Assembly (NCBI GenBank): GCA_008694505.1
Contig: VZDJ01000174.1
Location: forward strand, 5,846,601-5,910,600
Direction: 5' to 3'
DNA: 64,000 nt
From: Cyanoderma ruficeps
Lineage: Eukaryota; Chordata; Aves; Passeriformes; Timaliidae
Part shown: one piece after another, positions 13,700 to 24,759 of the stretch
How the letters are laid out: each line of letters opens with the position of its first letter
How positions within the stretch are numbered: the first letter of the stretch is position 1
The notes under the pieces: model-generated
Databases searched by the model: none
Told to the model about the DNA's origin: nothing
The model's input: the letters and a program-made list of their open reading frames with translations, nothing else
Translations under genes and position numbers: made by a program

Positions 13700-14045
13700 T
13701 TTCCAGTTCATTCTTTTGTCTAAAAATCATTGCTTGTACTTCCTTTGAAAAATCTGCTTTTTCAAAGTCGTTTTTCTATCTTTTTCCATCTCTGTTTCTT
13801 AGTTTCAGCTCACATGCTATTTCTAACTTGCTCCCACACAGCTTCGGCTCCATCCACCTTCCCTAGAATTTTACATTTGAATCATGTCCTCTCTTAATTT
13901 CTTTCCTTCTAATAAATTCAAGCCTAATTTTCTTAACCTCTCCACATGGCTCTAAACCATCGAGATCTTTTATCCTACTAGTTACTCTCTCCTTCACCTT
14001 TTCTAATTCTTCAATATGCTTTCTGTAATAAGAACAAACTGCCAA
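13700..14045 (-). mobile_element. ancient CR1/L3-type LINE fragment (ORF2 3' end)
   Basis: On the - strand a frame reads LEKVKERVTSRIKDLDGL and then, after a short divergent stretch, KIRLEFIRRKEIKRGHD. This follows the conserved C-terminal part of CR1/L3 ORF2 (the 'LE-V-RRAT-MI-GLE ... LGLFSLEKRRLRGD' segment, downstream of the reverse transcriptase). At the DNA level GAAACTAAGAAACAG and AAAAGAATGAACTGG, further along the - strand, also match typical positions of the family. The surviving frame is accidental: the element is heavily diverged, has no 3' terminal repeat and no target duplication, and cannot be active. It is an old amniote or sauropsid insertion, not a gene. Confidence 0.75.
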
Positions 14046-17000
14046 AGGTAAAAGCCTCTTTTCTGGCAAGCCGAAAGAGATTAGAAAGAATAGAAAAATT
14101 CTCATGGCAGCCCTGTTTGCTCTCTGTGAGGACAGACAGACACCTGCTAACAGCCTGAGTACCCAAAGTATCAATCCTGCAAAATGGGAGCTGCTGATCT
14201 GTGGGGGATTCGTTCTGCTTCCTCATTTACTCACACTGCACAGGCTGCAGCTGCTTCTTGCCCTGGTAACAGAACAGTAAAAAATCTGATGCCCACTTCA
14301 ATAAATATTTCACTCAAAGGACTTTCAGCACTATTGCACAGTGCAGGAACCGTGCAGGCTGGGACAGAACAAGTTCCTTTCAACCGTTTTACCAATTTAC
14401 TTCTATCATGACCTAGAGAGATGGGGTCAAGCATTTCATTCCGTGACCATGTCTATCAGCCTCCTCATCTATTTCCTGGCAGTACAATACCACTGCAAAT
14501 TCACAAGAGTGATCAACCTAAAGACAGCAAAGATCAGCATCTTTACACCCTGGGTGTCACATGTAGAGTGGTTTAAAAGTTTATTCTTCCCTAAAATAAC
14601 TGCCCTGAGCCAAGCCCCGGGAGGCTCCTGGAGTAGTTACAGCAGTGTCACAATTAACGGGTGACAAACAAAGCAGTTCACAGAAGCTTCTGAAAGACTT
14701 TGTCAGACATCTCCAACCTACCAAGTTAAGAGAATATGAAGGAGACAGAGCTTTTCCCTCCTCATCTCCATTAACCCAGGAGAAACATTCTGCAGCGACA
14801 TGCTGCCAGCTGTCATCACATTCTGCCTGTTAGTCCTCACAGTAGGAGAAGCAGCAGTGTCTCTAGATTAGAAATGCCTCTAACCTCAAGAAATGTCTGA
14901 TGCAAATCTCTGAGTTACTTTGACGCTTCTGAATTACCAAAGCACTTAAGTTCAGCTCCTAATTCCCCATCTAATTCATAACTTGTAAAACCTGGAAGCA
15001 GACACACAATGCTAAATTTTAACCAACTTTAGAATTCAAATCTGGATCAGAGCTTCTGCTGCAAAGGTTTAGAGCAGTTAGAAGCTCCATGAAAAACATT
15101 TGCAATAACAGTAACCCATGTTGCTAAGCTATTTTTATTATTATCTGATGATTTTACAAATGAAGAAAATACAGTAATTATGTCAAGTCATTAAAAGACT
15201 TTTTTTCTCTTTCATCCTTGTTTCCAAGGTGTACTCAGAGTAAAGACAGTGCCCCAGTTGTAGGAGCTGCTTTCAAGCCCATCTTCCTGCTGCTCATTAG
15301 CTCAGCAAGGCAGAGTGAGCAGGCTGCTGAGGTCAGTAGGAGAATTAACCCTGAAAATACAACACCTGCAGGAACATTTTGATTTGAATTTTTTTTTTTT
15401 TTTTTAGTTTCACCCAAACTTTTAAAAATCGTACTGTTTCCTCTACCAAGCAATGAGCAGTTCCAGCTGCATTTTCAGCAGCTTCCTTTGGTGGAATGCA
15501 TAGCCTGGTAGAACACAAGGACACAAAATGAAACATTAGGGATTCCTCTCAGAATAATTGAACCCATTACATTCTGTGAGATTTCTACATTTCATTTAAC
15601 CTAAAATAAAACCAGGGCTGTGTGTCTTTCCTGAGATTTTCTTTTCACTAAAGGACTGAGACTCTCAGGAGGTTTCTCTGGACCTTCTTCCAGAGAAGGA
15701 TCAGAAATGCAGTGAAGCACCTATATATTGAGAAGGGTTTGGGTGAATATGGTGATTTCACATTAGAGAAGAGCAATAAGAATTGCCTAAGAGTTTTCCA
15801 GTGGCCCTTCACAGACCTCGAGTGTCAGGCTACAATCATTAGTGTATAAACATGGGAAGAAATAGAAATATTTGATCAAGTTTAACAGGGCGAACTTCTG
15901 TCAGGAAAAGCACCAGAAGCCCCCAGTGTCTTCTCAGTACTAAAATTGCTTCAGAACCTCCTAAAGCTTTCTGCCTGCAGTTTCTCTTGGGTAAGAGAGG
16001 CCTGGCTCAGCGTGGGGTGCTAACAGTCCCTGGGAGATTTAATGCTGCGTTTCAGTACCAGCCCACAGAGCAAGCAGCAAAACTTCCTCGTTAAGCTGCT
16101 CTGAGATAAATCAGTGCTAAACTGTAATTGCAATTTGCTCTTCAAGAACACCCATTTCTCAGAAGTCTATAAGAGTTCAAGCTGAACATCAACGAAGCCA
16201 AATTTTACTCTTCAGCCCCTTTGTTTTTTGGATTTGAACTATCGCCGATTTCCTTCCCTCTATACCTCTGACATCCATGAGATCTATGGCCAATGTGTTG
16301 TGTGCCTTTTGGCAGGAGCACAGCATTATTCACACCACAGATATCACTGTCTGTAATAACTCAGTGAGGGGAAGGTGTAAGCAAGGCAGCCTGGCCTATC
16401 TGCAAAGAAAAATAATGTATTTTCCTCTTCTGTGCTACAAAAACAAGCGTGGGTTTTTTTCCCCTCACATTTAAAAAGGGAGCTTTGGGAGACAAAGGTC
16501 TCAGTTTGAGCTCCATACCCTCCGAGGATATGGAGAACAATCTCAGAGGCAGGAAGGGGAGGAAAAATAATTAAAATTACAGTTAGCTCTTTCTGTCCAG
16601 TTCTGTCATTTGCTATCACAGCCAGACACACCTGCCCTGTGTTTCTGGGATCAGATCTCATTAGCCTGGGGTAATCAGTGCTCTGCAGAGAGCCCACGGC
16701 ACAGATTGTCATTTGAAGAAGGGAAGCCATTTGGAAGCCCATTTCCGAAACAGATGTGAACAGTTTTCTCCCAAAGCTCTCAATGCAATGATGTCCTTGG
16801 CATTTCCTTCCTCACCAAACAGATGCCCCCAGGAACAGCCCCCGTGCAAAGCAGACCTGGCCACATACAGCCTGATCTGCCAACAGGGTCTTGTAGATTC
16901 CCTGGCAGAAATGTGGCATGGCCTGCCCTTGGGAGCAGTTTCATCAACAGCCAGATCCTGCTGTCGCTGTGCCAGCTCTGGGACAGACATCTGGGCCATT

Positions 17001-20000
17001 TACCCAGCATGAAAACAGGGAGTGCTCTCCTGGTGGAAAACTGCAGCTTACAAAAGATAAGTGCAGCTACACGGGTAGTTGAAAAATGAGAGCTGGATGG
17101 TGGATTCCCATTTCAGAAAAGACTCTCTGGGGAACATTTTAGTGGAAAAAACCATATGCTCTTCTTTCATATCAAGTTCTTGCCACTCTGGAGTGTCAGA
17201 AAAGGGAGCTGTGCAGTTAGCACAGGAAACAACTCTTGCAGCAATGATGTGGGACTTTAGAAATGTACATTCTGCTGCAGTGCATGTAAGGACAAAAAGT
17301 GACACTGAGAAAGAAAAAGGATGGTTAATTGGATTGAGATGGCATTTGGAGAGAATAATTAATCAACACAAGGTAAATTTCACCACAGGCACTACTGCAT
17401 TCCTTAGCAGTGGCAATTTTGTCACTTTGGACAACAGAACTTACTTTTGGCAGTGTCACCTTCCAGTTCTACTGTACTTAGAGATTACTTCTGTGAACTT
17501 CTTGTTTCCAGAACACAAACTGTATGTTTCTTCCTTTTCAGTCCATTGTTTCCCTTCTCCATTTGTGCCTTAGCAAACTTAGTAGGACAAGAGCCTACTC
17601 ATGCTTTGAGTTTATTCTCAGTGCACACACGCAGTCAGTCCTTTCTGCAGACACTTGTCATTTAAATACGTACTCTTCATTTTCAAAGTTTAATTGTGAG
17701 AACTTTGCAGCAATAATAGTATGGAAAGTACATGAATGCAAAGAAAATGGGCTGTTGCTATACTGCAAATAAATCACAGTCAACCCAGTCAGCTGTGTCA
17801 AGAAAAACTTGGCTTCTATCTTCATTAGCTCTACTATCTGCTTATAAAAGAAATCAAATCAATGAATTCTACTTAGAATAAAAAAAGGGAGAGGGGGAGG
17901 GCAGGGAAAGATATTTCTTTTAGCACTGACTTTCTGATTGCTAGAGAAATAAGTGTTGCAGAATTGTTCCATGCCATGATGAGTATTTTAATGGGCACCC
18001 TCTAGTTTGTACTGCAGAGAATTTCATCTCTAGGATGTTAAAACCTGAACTGCATAGTAAGACAGCAGAAGCTGGGAGATCACAGTGGAGTTCCAGATCT
18101 GTTTAGGTTTTGTCTAGCACAATGGAACAGCATTTTTCACTTCTGCTCAATATTTGTCATCCATTAAATCTGCTTAGGAGGTTAGTCCAGCAGTTCACAC
18201 ACACTCCATCTGGTTTCACAGAATGCTGTATCCCTTGGTGACTGGTAAAGCCAAGGAAATCAAACAGTGACTAGATTGTGTGGCTTCAAACAGTGCAGAA
18301 ACACATGGAATGGTAAGTTACATCCATTTAAGTCTACCCTCTGCACCACAGTGTAAAATGGGAATGAGTGCTTTATGATGCAAGAATTGTAATGATGGAT
18401 TTGCACCTCCCCTGTAACAACCTAAAGACACTTTTACCTTTCCTGAGGATTTAAAATCCCCTCACGTACCAGTCCCAGGGCCTCTCATCGAGAATTCCCT
18501 CACAGCATTTGGCCCTGTGTTCAGCAAGGCTGCACAAACCAAGCAGGAGGGAACACACTGCCAGGGGGGAAATGCACAGGCCTTCCTGTATTTTAATTAC
18601 GGAGAAGAGAACAAGGTGTTCTGAGAGATGATGGCAGACTGCAATTGATGATTTCTTTGATGGAAGCCTGTCTTGGTGAATGGAGTGTCTTTCAGTACAG
18701 TGGAAATAATGAGCTCCCTAGTGTAGGCTCAGCTATTTTGAAGAAACCATTTTCTTTCTGCTCCACAGTTATCAGCCAAGCTACACCAATCCTTTCAAAC
18801 ACGGCTCAGGGTAAAAAAAAAGAATAGCTGGAAATGCATGGCCATCCAGCCCATCATTATGGACAATGAAATAAACTATGCCAAGCAGCACTTAACTCTC
18901 TGATTCAGAAATCCCACAATTCGGTCAACAAGGCCCTTTACAGTCACAAGCAGCACAGGTTGCACACACACACAGAGGATTCAGCCCCAGCATTAACCTT
19001 CACATTCACCCAGCACTTTCCTGGGCACTGAGCCTTGGCCATGACTCCACCAGGGCATCTTCAGCTGAGGCTTAATATTTTAGATTTTTCTGCTGGATTC
19101 CCAAATCCACCACAGCTCAGTTCTGAGCCACAGTTCCAGCCTTCCCACAATTTATTTAGAACTTCCCTTCTCTCCAGGGACCATTAGGCCCTATTGGCTC
19201 AGATTTCTTTGGAAACACTTTTCCAGGCAGCTGTAAATAAATACTGTTTGACCCCAGCCTATCTTAAACCATGAGGACATCAAGAGTTTCATGTGACACA
19301 CAGCTCCATGTATCCACATTTCCCACAGATGTCAGGTTAAGGAGATAATCTCTGGTTCAAGGGTTGAGGACTTGTTTTCCTAAAAATCAGATTTCCCCAT
19401 CTGGAAACAGGCCCAGTGTAACTCAAAGCAAAGGTGATTGCATTGTACACTGGAGGAATAAAGAGACCAACAGCAATGTCAGGGTAATGTTTCTTGCAAG
19501 TGGCAAAATTATAAGCAGACAGGAGGATAAATGATTAAACACTGAAATGAATACTGACCAGAATAAAACAGCAGAAGAAAATGAACATCATATTCTAATT
19601 ACGAGAAAGAAATAACTTTCAGTAATAGCATAGCCTTAATTAACCCCTACAAAGAAAATGCAGTGGTAAAATAAAACAAAAGTAAAACCTGCAAATCAGA
19701 AATTAAGTAACATTTTCTTCAAGATAATAGGTAGCTTTGCCCCCTCTTCCCTTCCATGCCCTTAAATATAATGTACTCCCTAAAATTATTCCAAACCTAG
19801 TTCTCCTTTTGAATGAATCGGCATTGATGCAGTAACTTCAAAAGCAGATGTACAAACCTACAAACCCGGATGAGACCTAACACTGAAACTTAAATTAGGG
19901 GGGTATAAAAGAAAAGGTCTTCTCTAGCATCATTAATCTTTCATGACCAATCTCTGATTCCTGCAAATTTCTTCATTATTTGAAAGCATTTCCCAAACAG

Positions 20001-20687
20001 TCAGCATGAATAATTTCCAGACTTTGGGCAGTTCACTAAAATGTCCATTTCAGCAGATGCAATTCAAGAGAGGCTCTTTTGCAGCACATTTCTGCTTCTG
20101 CTTCGCCACCGGAAATGTTTCAGCAGGGCTGTAATGAATGACAAGGAGAAAGGCAGTGCACATCCAGCACAAGCTGCTGTATTTTCAGAAAATGGAGAAT
20201 ATTCTTCAGGGAAACCAGACACAAAGATGAATTTCTTATACCCTGCAAGCATCCTCGAATATCATAAGCAAATTATTCATGAGCATAATTGAGAGGGATG
20301 TGGTGAATTCAGCTGCATCTTTCAGTCAGAGCTGGGACCCTCTGTCAAAGGCCTGGCCTCTGTACGTGAATGACTGAGTAGAGCTCATTAGCCCGAGTTA
20401 CAATAAAAGGTAAGATTAGATTATGAAGTCCTTAATTGACTATAAATCTCACTCACTATTGTCTGCTTCTGAAGTACACAAAGTCTACAAAGAGGTGGCC
20501 AAATAGCAGAGTAATCCTTTAAGACTGACAGCCATGCTTGGATGACCAGTGTGCCCCAGCAGGACCACAGCTCTTCATCCCCCTGGGACAGTAATTCCAG
20601 GAAAAATCCAGATGCAGAGCTAAAGTTCTCCCCTGCACAGCTGCTCCAGTCCAAAAACCAGGAGGATGTAAAATTTACCAGAATAAA
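14046..20687. other. anonymous unique non-coding sequence
   Basis: No supportable gene or mobile element is seen. Minor simple repeats are a 17-base T run at 15389-15405 and (CA)6 at 18963-18974. Around 19.59-19.72 kb the sequence is AT-rich with TAATTA-type words (CTAATTACGA, CTTAATTAACC), which may be regulatory. The open frames of 132 codons (16344-16742, -) and 164 codons (17079-17573, +) carry no recognised domain. Confidence 0.5.
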
Positions 20688-20729
20688 CCCATGAGTCAAA
20701 ATCTGACTCAGATTTCCCATGAGTCAAAA
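20688..20729. promoter_or_regulatory. triple AP-1 (TRE) site cluster
   Basis: Three exact AP-1 recognition words fall within 35 bases: TGAGTCA at 20692-20698, TGACTCA at 20704-20710 and TGAGTCA at 20720-20726. The outer two lie within a 14-bp direct repeat, CCCATGAGTCAAAA (20688-20701 and 20716-20729), so the cluster arose partly by local duplication. AP-1 (Fos/Jun) binds TGASTCA, and clustered sites are typical of inducible enhancers. Function here is inferred from the motif alone. A 15-base A run follows at 20743-20757. Confidence 0.4.
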
Positions 20730-20742
20730 CGTGCTGGTATTT

Positions 20743-20757
20743 AAAAAAAAAAAAAAA
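20743..20757. repeat. poly-A tract
   Basis: There are 15 uninterrupted A residues, followed by a purine-rich stretch. I see no retrocopy upstream that would make this a retrotransposon tail, so it is listed only as a simple repeat. Confidence 0.8.
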
Positions 20758-21139
20758 GGAAGGAGGAGACCACGCACAAGGCTGCCTTCAGCTACCACTC
20801 ACCAAAGAGGGATACACTCATTTATTTCAAGGAAAACCTCCCATAGTCTGTGCCCTCAGCAGATTTTCCTATAGATCACAACTTTGAAATTACTACTTGG
20901 CCTGAATCTTTTTAACCAAGTTCACTGAAATTCATTAAAATTAAAACCATACCAGACGGGTTTGGTCACTTCAGCTCCATGTCCTGGTTTTCACAACTAC
21001 TGAAACTGTAAGAGGAACATTTCTCCTTCTAACCAAGCCAGGGCTGTGGAATCATGCTCATCCAGCAGCATCTTGGCACAAAAATCTTTCCCAATATTGG
21101 AGAGATCACCAGAACCTCTTTGCTGGTCAACACTGGGTC
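20758..21139. other. unique sequence flanking the solo LTR
   Basis: No retroviral internal sequence, second LTR or gene is recognised next to the LTR on this side. That supports reading the LTR as solo. Confidence 0.5.
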
Positions 21140-21145
21140 CATCCT
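21140..21145. repeat. target-site duplication, left copy
   Basis: CATCCT lies immediately before the LTR terminus. It is identical to the six bases immediately after the other terminus (21683-21688). A 6-bp duplication is usual for class II (ERVK/beta-like) elements. Confidence 0.85.
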
Positions 21146-21682
21146 TGTCAGGATTTTATGAGAGATGGGACCACTAAGATATGTTTAAAACATTATTTAT
21201 TGCCTCAGTCTTGTGAAGGGTGAGAATGTCTTCACCATATATGCCTGGAGTTCGTGGCCAGTGGTCATCAGTGGTCACATCACCAGAGGTGACAAGGTCT
21301 CTTAAAGGTTAATTAGCCAATAAATTACTGCCACAAAGAATGTTTTTACTTTCACACCAACCCCTAATTAATTTGTCTTATATTTCTCCGCGGCAGTGCA
21401 GACTCTCTTGACCAATCATCTAATGACACACAAACTTACAGAACTACACCTTAAAACTTCTTATTGCCTTTATAACTACTTCAATATGTTAACTTTAAAC
21501 TGCAAAATTTTCCAGTACCTAGCTTAACATGTTTCTATCTAAACTACAAACCCATATTTTGGCTTCTAGTCCTTAGGTCTAGAAGCCTTTTCCAAGGCCT
21601 CAGGTTGAACCCTGTATTCTCTGCTGTATTTGGGCCTGCATGCACGAGGTTTTGAGAATTTTCTGGGCCTGGAATTCCCACA
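21146..21682 (-). mobile_element. solo LTR of an endogenous retrovirus
   Basis: This is a 537-bp LTR on the - strand, bounded by short inverted ends (TGTGGG at 21682 inward; CTGACA at the 21146 end) and a perfect 6-bp target-site duplication. In its own direction it shows an inverted CCAAT box (plus-strand CCAAT at 21412-21416), a TATA-like AATATAAG (plus 21377-21384) about 28 bp downstream, and an AATAAA polyadenylation signal (plus 21196-21201) near the 3' end, leaving a short U5. No primer-binding site, gag, pol or env and no second LTR adjoin it, so the internal part was probably lost by LTR-LTR recombination. The 6-bp duplication suggests an ERVK-like group. Resemblance to songbird LTRs is from memory. 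It is not coding. Confidence 0.88.
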
Positions 21683-21688
21683 CATCCT
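21683..21688. repeat. target-site duplication, right copy
   Basis: CATCCT directly follows the LTR and matches 21140-21145 exactly. That the two copies are identical suggests the insertion is not very old, although six bases give little resolution. Confidence 0.85.
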
Positions 21689-21955
21689 CAGTTTGCATGG
21701 GAAGAAATTGGCTTTGTACTGACTAACTCTGTGAGGGCATAACACCCAACATGCCCTGTGTATGTTGTAAATACCCCTTCTTGCTCACTTTGTGGTAAGA
21801 ATTTCACCGGCAGGCCAGAGCCCACGTGCAAACCCAGCGTTTACCTGAATTTGTTTTCACTCAGTGAAGACCATTCATCTCCCTGACACCATGAGTCACT
21901 CAAATTTGATGCATTATAATCCCCACCGTGGGCAGAAGGGGATTTAGCTCAGGTA
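21689..21955. other. unique sequence between the LTR and the CpG patch
   Basis: Nothing specific is recognised in this stretch. Confidence 0.5.
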
Positions 21956-22060
21956 CAACACAACCACGGCAGGTCAGAGAAGCGCCACAGGACACTGAGT
22001 GCTCCTGACAGCCGCGGTTGTCGTTCCCCACGCTGGGCTCGGGCGCCGGCCGCGTCTGAC
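21956..22060. promoter_or_regulatory. short dense CpG patch
   Basis: I count about 11 CpG dinucleotides in roughly 100 bp, including GCGCCGGCCGCG, inside otherwise CpG-poor sequence. It is too short for a classical CpG island. It lies about 270 bp from the solo LTR and directly abuts a 24-bp tandem duplication. It may be a small unmethylated regulatory site, a remnant of a younger insertion, or local GC-biased conversion. Confidence 0.3.
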
Positions 22061-22108
22061 AGCTGGAGAATAACAACCAGGGAGAGCTGGAGAATAATAA
22101 CCAGGGAG
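22061..22108. repeat. 24-bp tandem duplication, two copies
   Basis: The unit AGCTGGAGAATAACAACCAG plus GGAG occurs at 22061-22084 and again, directly adjoining, at 22085-22108. There is one substitution (C at 22074, T at 22098). Near identity points to a recent slippage or unequal-exchange event. A two-copy repeat of this kind is likely to vary between individuals. Confidence 0.9.
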
Positions 22109-23270
22109 GGAGCCTGACAAATCAGCCAGGGCTGCCTCAAATTAAACTGGACTGGCTCCTTCTCTCCAATCCCAAGGACAGCATCAGAAATTTGAGCCGT
22201 ATGTTCTGAAATGGAACTGGAAGTAAATATGAAATGGGTTCCCAGGGGCATGAGTAGTTTATGCACTTGGACTTAGCACTTCTTTCAAGCTGTCACTCAG
22301 GCAGTGCCTGGTGCTGAGTGTAGATAAAAGTTGTTTCTTCCGTATCCAAACACTCCTTGATTGCTGTTAGGGAGTCTGATCCAGGCTGTGAGGAGGATGG
22401 AGAGGCAGAGTGGTGAAAACAGAGGAGTGCCTCACTCCCTGCATGCATTGTTTTAATTTATTTGTTTACCACTATCCAAACCTAGGGCAATTAGCAATAA
22501 ATTTAAATTACTTTTCTTCGAGTCGAGTCTGTTTTGCCCATGATGGTAACTACCATTTGTCTCGATTACAAGATTTTCTATCTTATTTTCTCCCTACCAC
22601 CATCCTGCTGAGGGGGAGTGAGAAAACAGCCCTGGCAACCAGCCGAGGGTCAACCCACTACTGGAATATATCAAAATCTGCTGCTTATTCTTGTGTATTT
22701 CAGAAAAGGAGATTTAGATGAAGGCTTTTTAAAACTGGGGGGAAAAAAGGGAGACGGCGGAGTGTACTGGAAAAATTTCCATCTTGAGATGTCAGGACAT
22801 TTTACAGAGATCAAAAACCACATTGTACCTGCATTTATGGAGGTCCACAGGGGCAAAAATAAGAAGAGAATAACAGCATTCTGGGCCCCACTCGGTCATG
22901 TTTGGAATATATGGCTGTACTGCAGCTAACACACATGAGGACCATGAACAACAAAAATTAACACACCTGGTATCTCCTTGACAGACTTGCAGGAGAGAAA
23001 CACAGGTCTAACATCCAGTTTGGGGTTAGGGTTCCCTGGCACCCGGCTGTCAGGAAGGACAGTCAAGACACACTTATGTGGAATGAAATTGTCCACAGTT
23101 CAGTCTTCACAGGCATTTCCAAACTTCCCCTTTGTCAAAGCAAACCAATTCTGTGCATTTTGCAAAGCTTCAGCACTATGGAATGGAAAGTAGAATGAAG
23201 AAGAAAAAAGCCAAAATATAAACCCTGCTAAAGAGGAGAAATTGTGCTCTGTGAAACAGAAGAGGTTTTT
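22109..23270. other. anonymous unique non-coding sequence
   Basis: No gene or repeat family is recognised. Overlapping open frames of 103 codons at 22.4-22.9 kb on the + strand have no domain. Confidence 0.5.
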
Positions 23271-23480
23271 ATGTTGGAAAATGGTTTGAGGTGAAGAGGT
23301 ATATTAATGTTACGTAGGATGCACAAGTAATGGAAGAACCAGTGGGAACAGCAGAGGGTCCACAGTGTCATTGGAAAATAATGTTATTACTTGAGACATG
23401 TATATTTTGGGTCCTGACAAAGTGTAATGTTCCATAGGATATGAAAACGAAGGAAGAACTACGCCAAGGTCCAGCAACAA
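23271..23480. repeat. diverged tandem repeat, about 100-120 bp unit, two copies
   Basis: Words recur in the same order in two adjoining blocks. TTGGAAAA is at 23274 and 23371. TTGAG followed by GTATATT is in both. TAATGTT followed by TAGGAT is at 23305 and 23425. GGAAGAAC is at 23332 and 23452, and GGTCCA recurs after that. Spacing is about 97 bp at the left end and 120 bp through the middle, so indels have accumulated. The pattern suggests an old tandem duplication of unknown origin. Neither copy matches a repeat family I know. Confidence 0.45.
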
Positions 23481-24720
23481 AGTGAGCATGGAAGAAGCAC
23501 AAACATTGCTGGGCTAGAGGGAAAAATTGAAATTCAGAGTAGCAAAGTGTGGTCAGCAGAGCTGATGCTCAGTAAATTCACTGGCACAGCTGACATCCAC
23601 TGCACTGTCAGTTTTAGTACTCTAGATGAAGAATCTGATGATATCAAATTGAGATCCTGAGCACTGAAGAGCTCCACACAGTGAAAGAGACACCCAGGCA
23701 ATGAGGCAGTTGCCTTGTGGTCCCCCATTCTGTCATGCTGAGAGCCAGGGGCAATTCTGCTGTCAGAATACCTCACTTTAAGGTATGCACTGCCTGGCTC
23801 TGCCTGGGGTTGTGCTGGGTTTGCTGGGCAGGATCCCATCCCTGCTTTGATTTCTTCAGCCCTTGGCTGGGCTAAGACACAACATGATGAGAGACCTGCA
23901 GTCTGCAAGAGAGAGAGAGAGAAGCACAAGGCTTCAAAGCACAGCTCCCACCTGGCTCTGCAGGAATGAGGTATTTCTGTTCAGCACGATCAGGGTTTCT
24001 GAAATGTTTTCTTCCATTTTTCAAAAGGAAAATTCTGCTTTTTAACTACAGTGTTTTCAGTCTGCTCTGTGCAGAGGAACAGCTGTGCTCAGACCTTTGC
24101 CTTTCTCTAGCCAAGGATTCCTATCACCCTGAGCTGCAGCATCAAGGAAGCTATGGAAAGCTTTTGAAAGGTAATGCTGCACTTTTAAAGCCTTGAAACA
24201 TGCTGAGAAGGAAGCAGGTCACCTTTGCTACATCTATCACCGTTGTGAGCTGTGTTCCCTGCAAGGGAGGCAATTCTGTGGGCACAGGCTCCTATGTCTG
24301 TGTGCCTATTTCTAAAACAGCTACAATGCAGATGCCAGAAAGACATTCCTCTGGAGCAGTCACCATGTTATAAAATTTGCTTTGTTGGTAGGAAACCAAG
24401 TCCATCCTAGGAGCCTGCAATTGAGCTTAAAGACTTTTCTCCTGACTGTGCTGGCCCCTCCATGCTGTTCTGTACCACCACACACCAGCAACTGCTGGCA
24501 CAGTTTGTTCCTACTGCTGCAGGAACTTCAGAGCAAAAGAGAGCTGAGCCCATGAACTTAATTCTTCTCTTACCCAGCCCAATTTGATCCTCCCTCCCAC
24601 TCCACCTGTGGCGTCAGTCCCCTCAAGCTCAGATCTGGAGGTGTAATTCCTGTGGAGCTTTATCAATAGCTGTCAACTCCCTCCTTTGAGTTTCTAAGCC
24701 TTCCATTGACTTCTAGGGTA
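23481..24720. other. anonymous unique non-coding sequence
   Basis: A short (GA) run lies at 23909-23922. Nothing else is recognised. The 131-codon frame at 23534-23929 on the - strand lacks any domain. Confidence 0.5.
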
Positions 24721-24759
24721 NATATATATATATAAATATATAAATATATATAAATATTT
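24721..24759. repeat. AT microsatellite
   Basis: An undetermined base at 24721 is followed by A/T-only sequence with ATATATAT and TAAATATA units to 24759. The N at its edge suggests the tract length was uncertain in the assembly. Confidence 0.9.

Noticed and set aside
13863..14174. 103-codon - strand frame as a protein-coding gene
   Set aside because: Its C-terminal half follows CR1/L3 ORF2 and the DNA around it matches LINE consensus order, so it is a transposon fossil.
15389..15405. T17 run as the tail of a retrocopy on the - strand
   Set aside because: No gene-like or SINE-like sequence adjoins it and no target duplication is visible.
23022..23033. GGGGTTAGGGTT as an interstitial telomere repeat
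   Set aside because: Barely more than one TTAGGG unit; chance occurrence.
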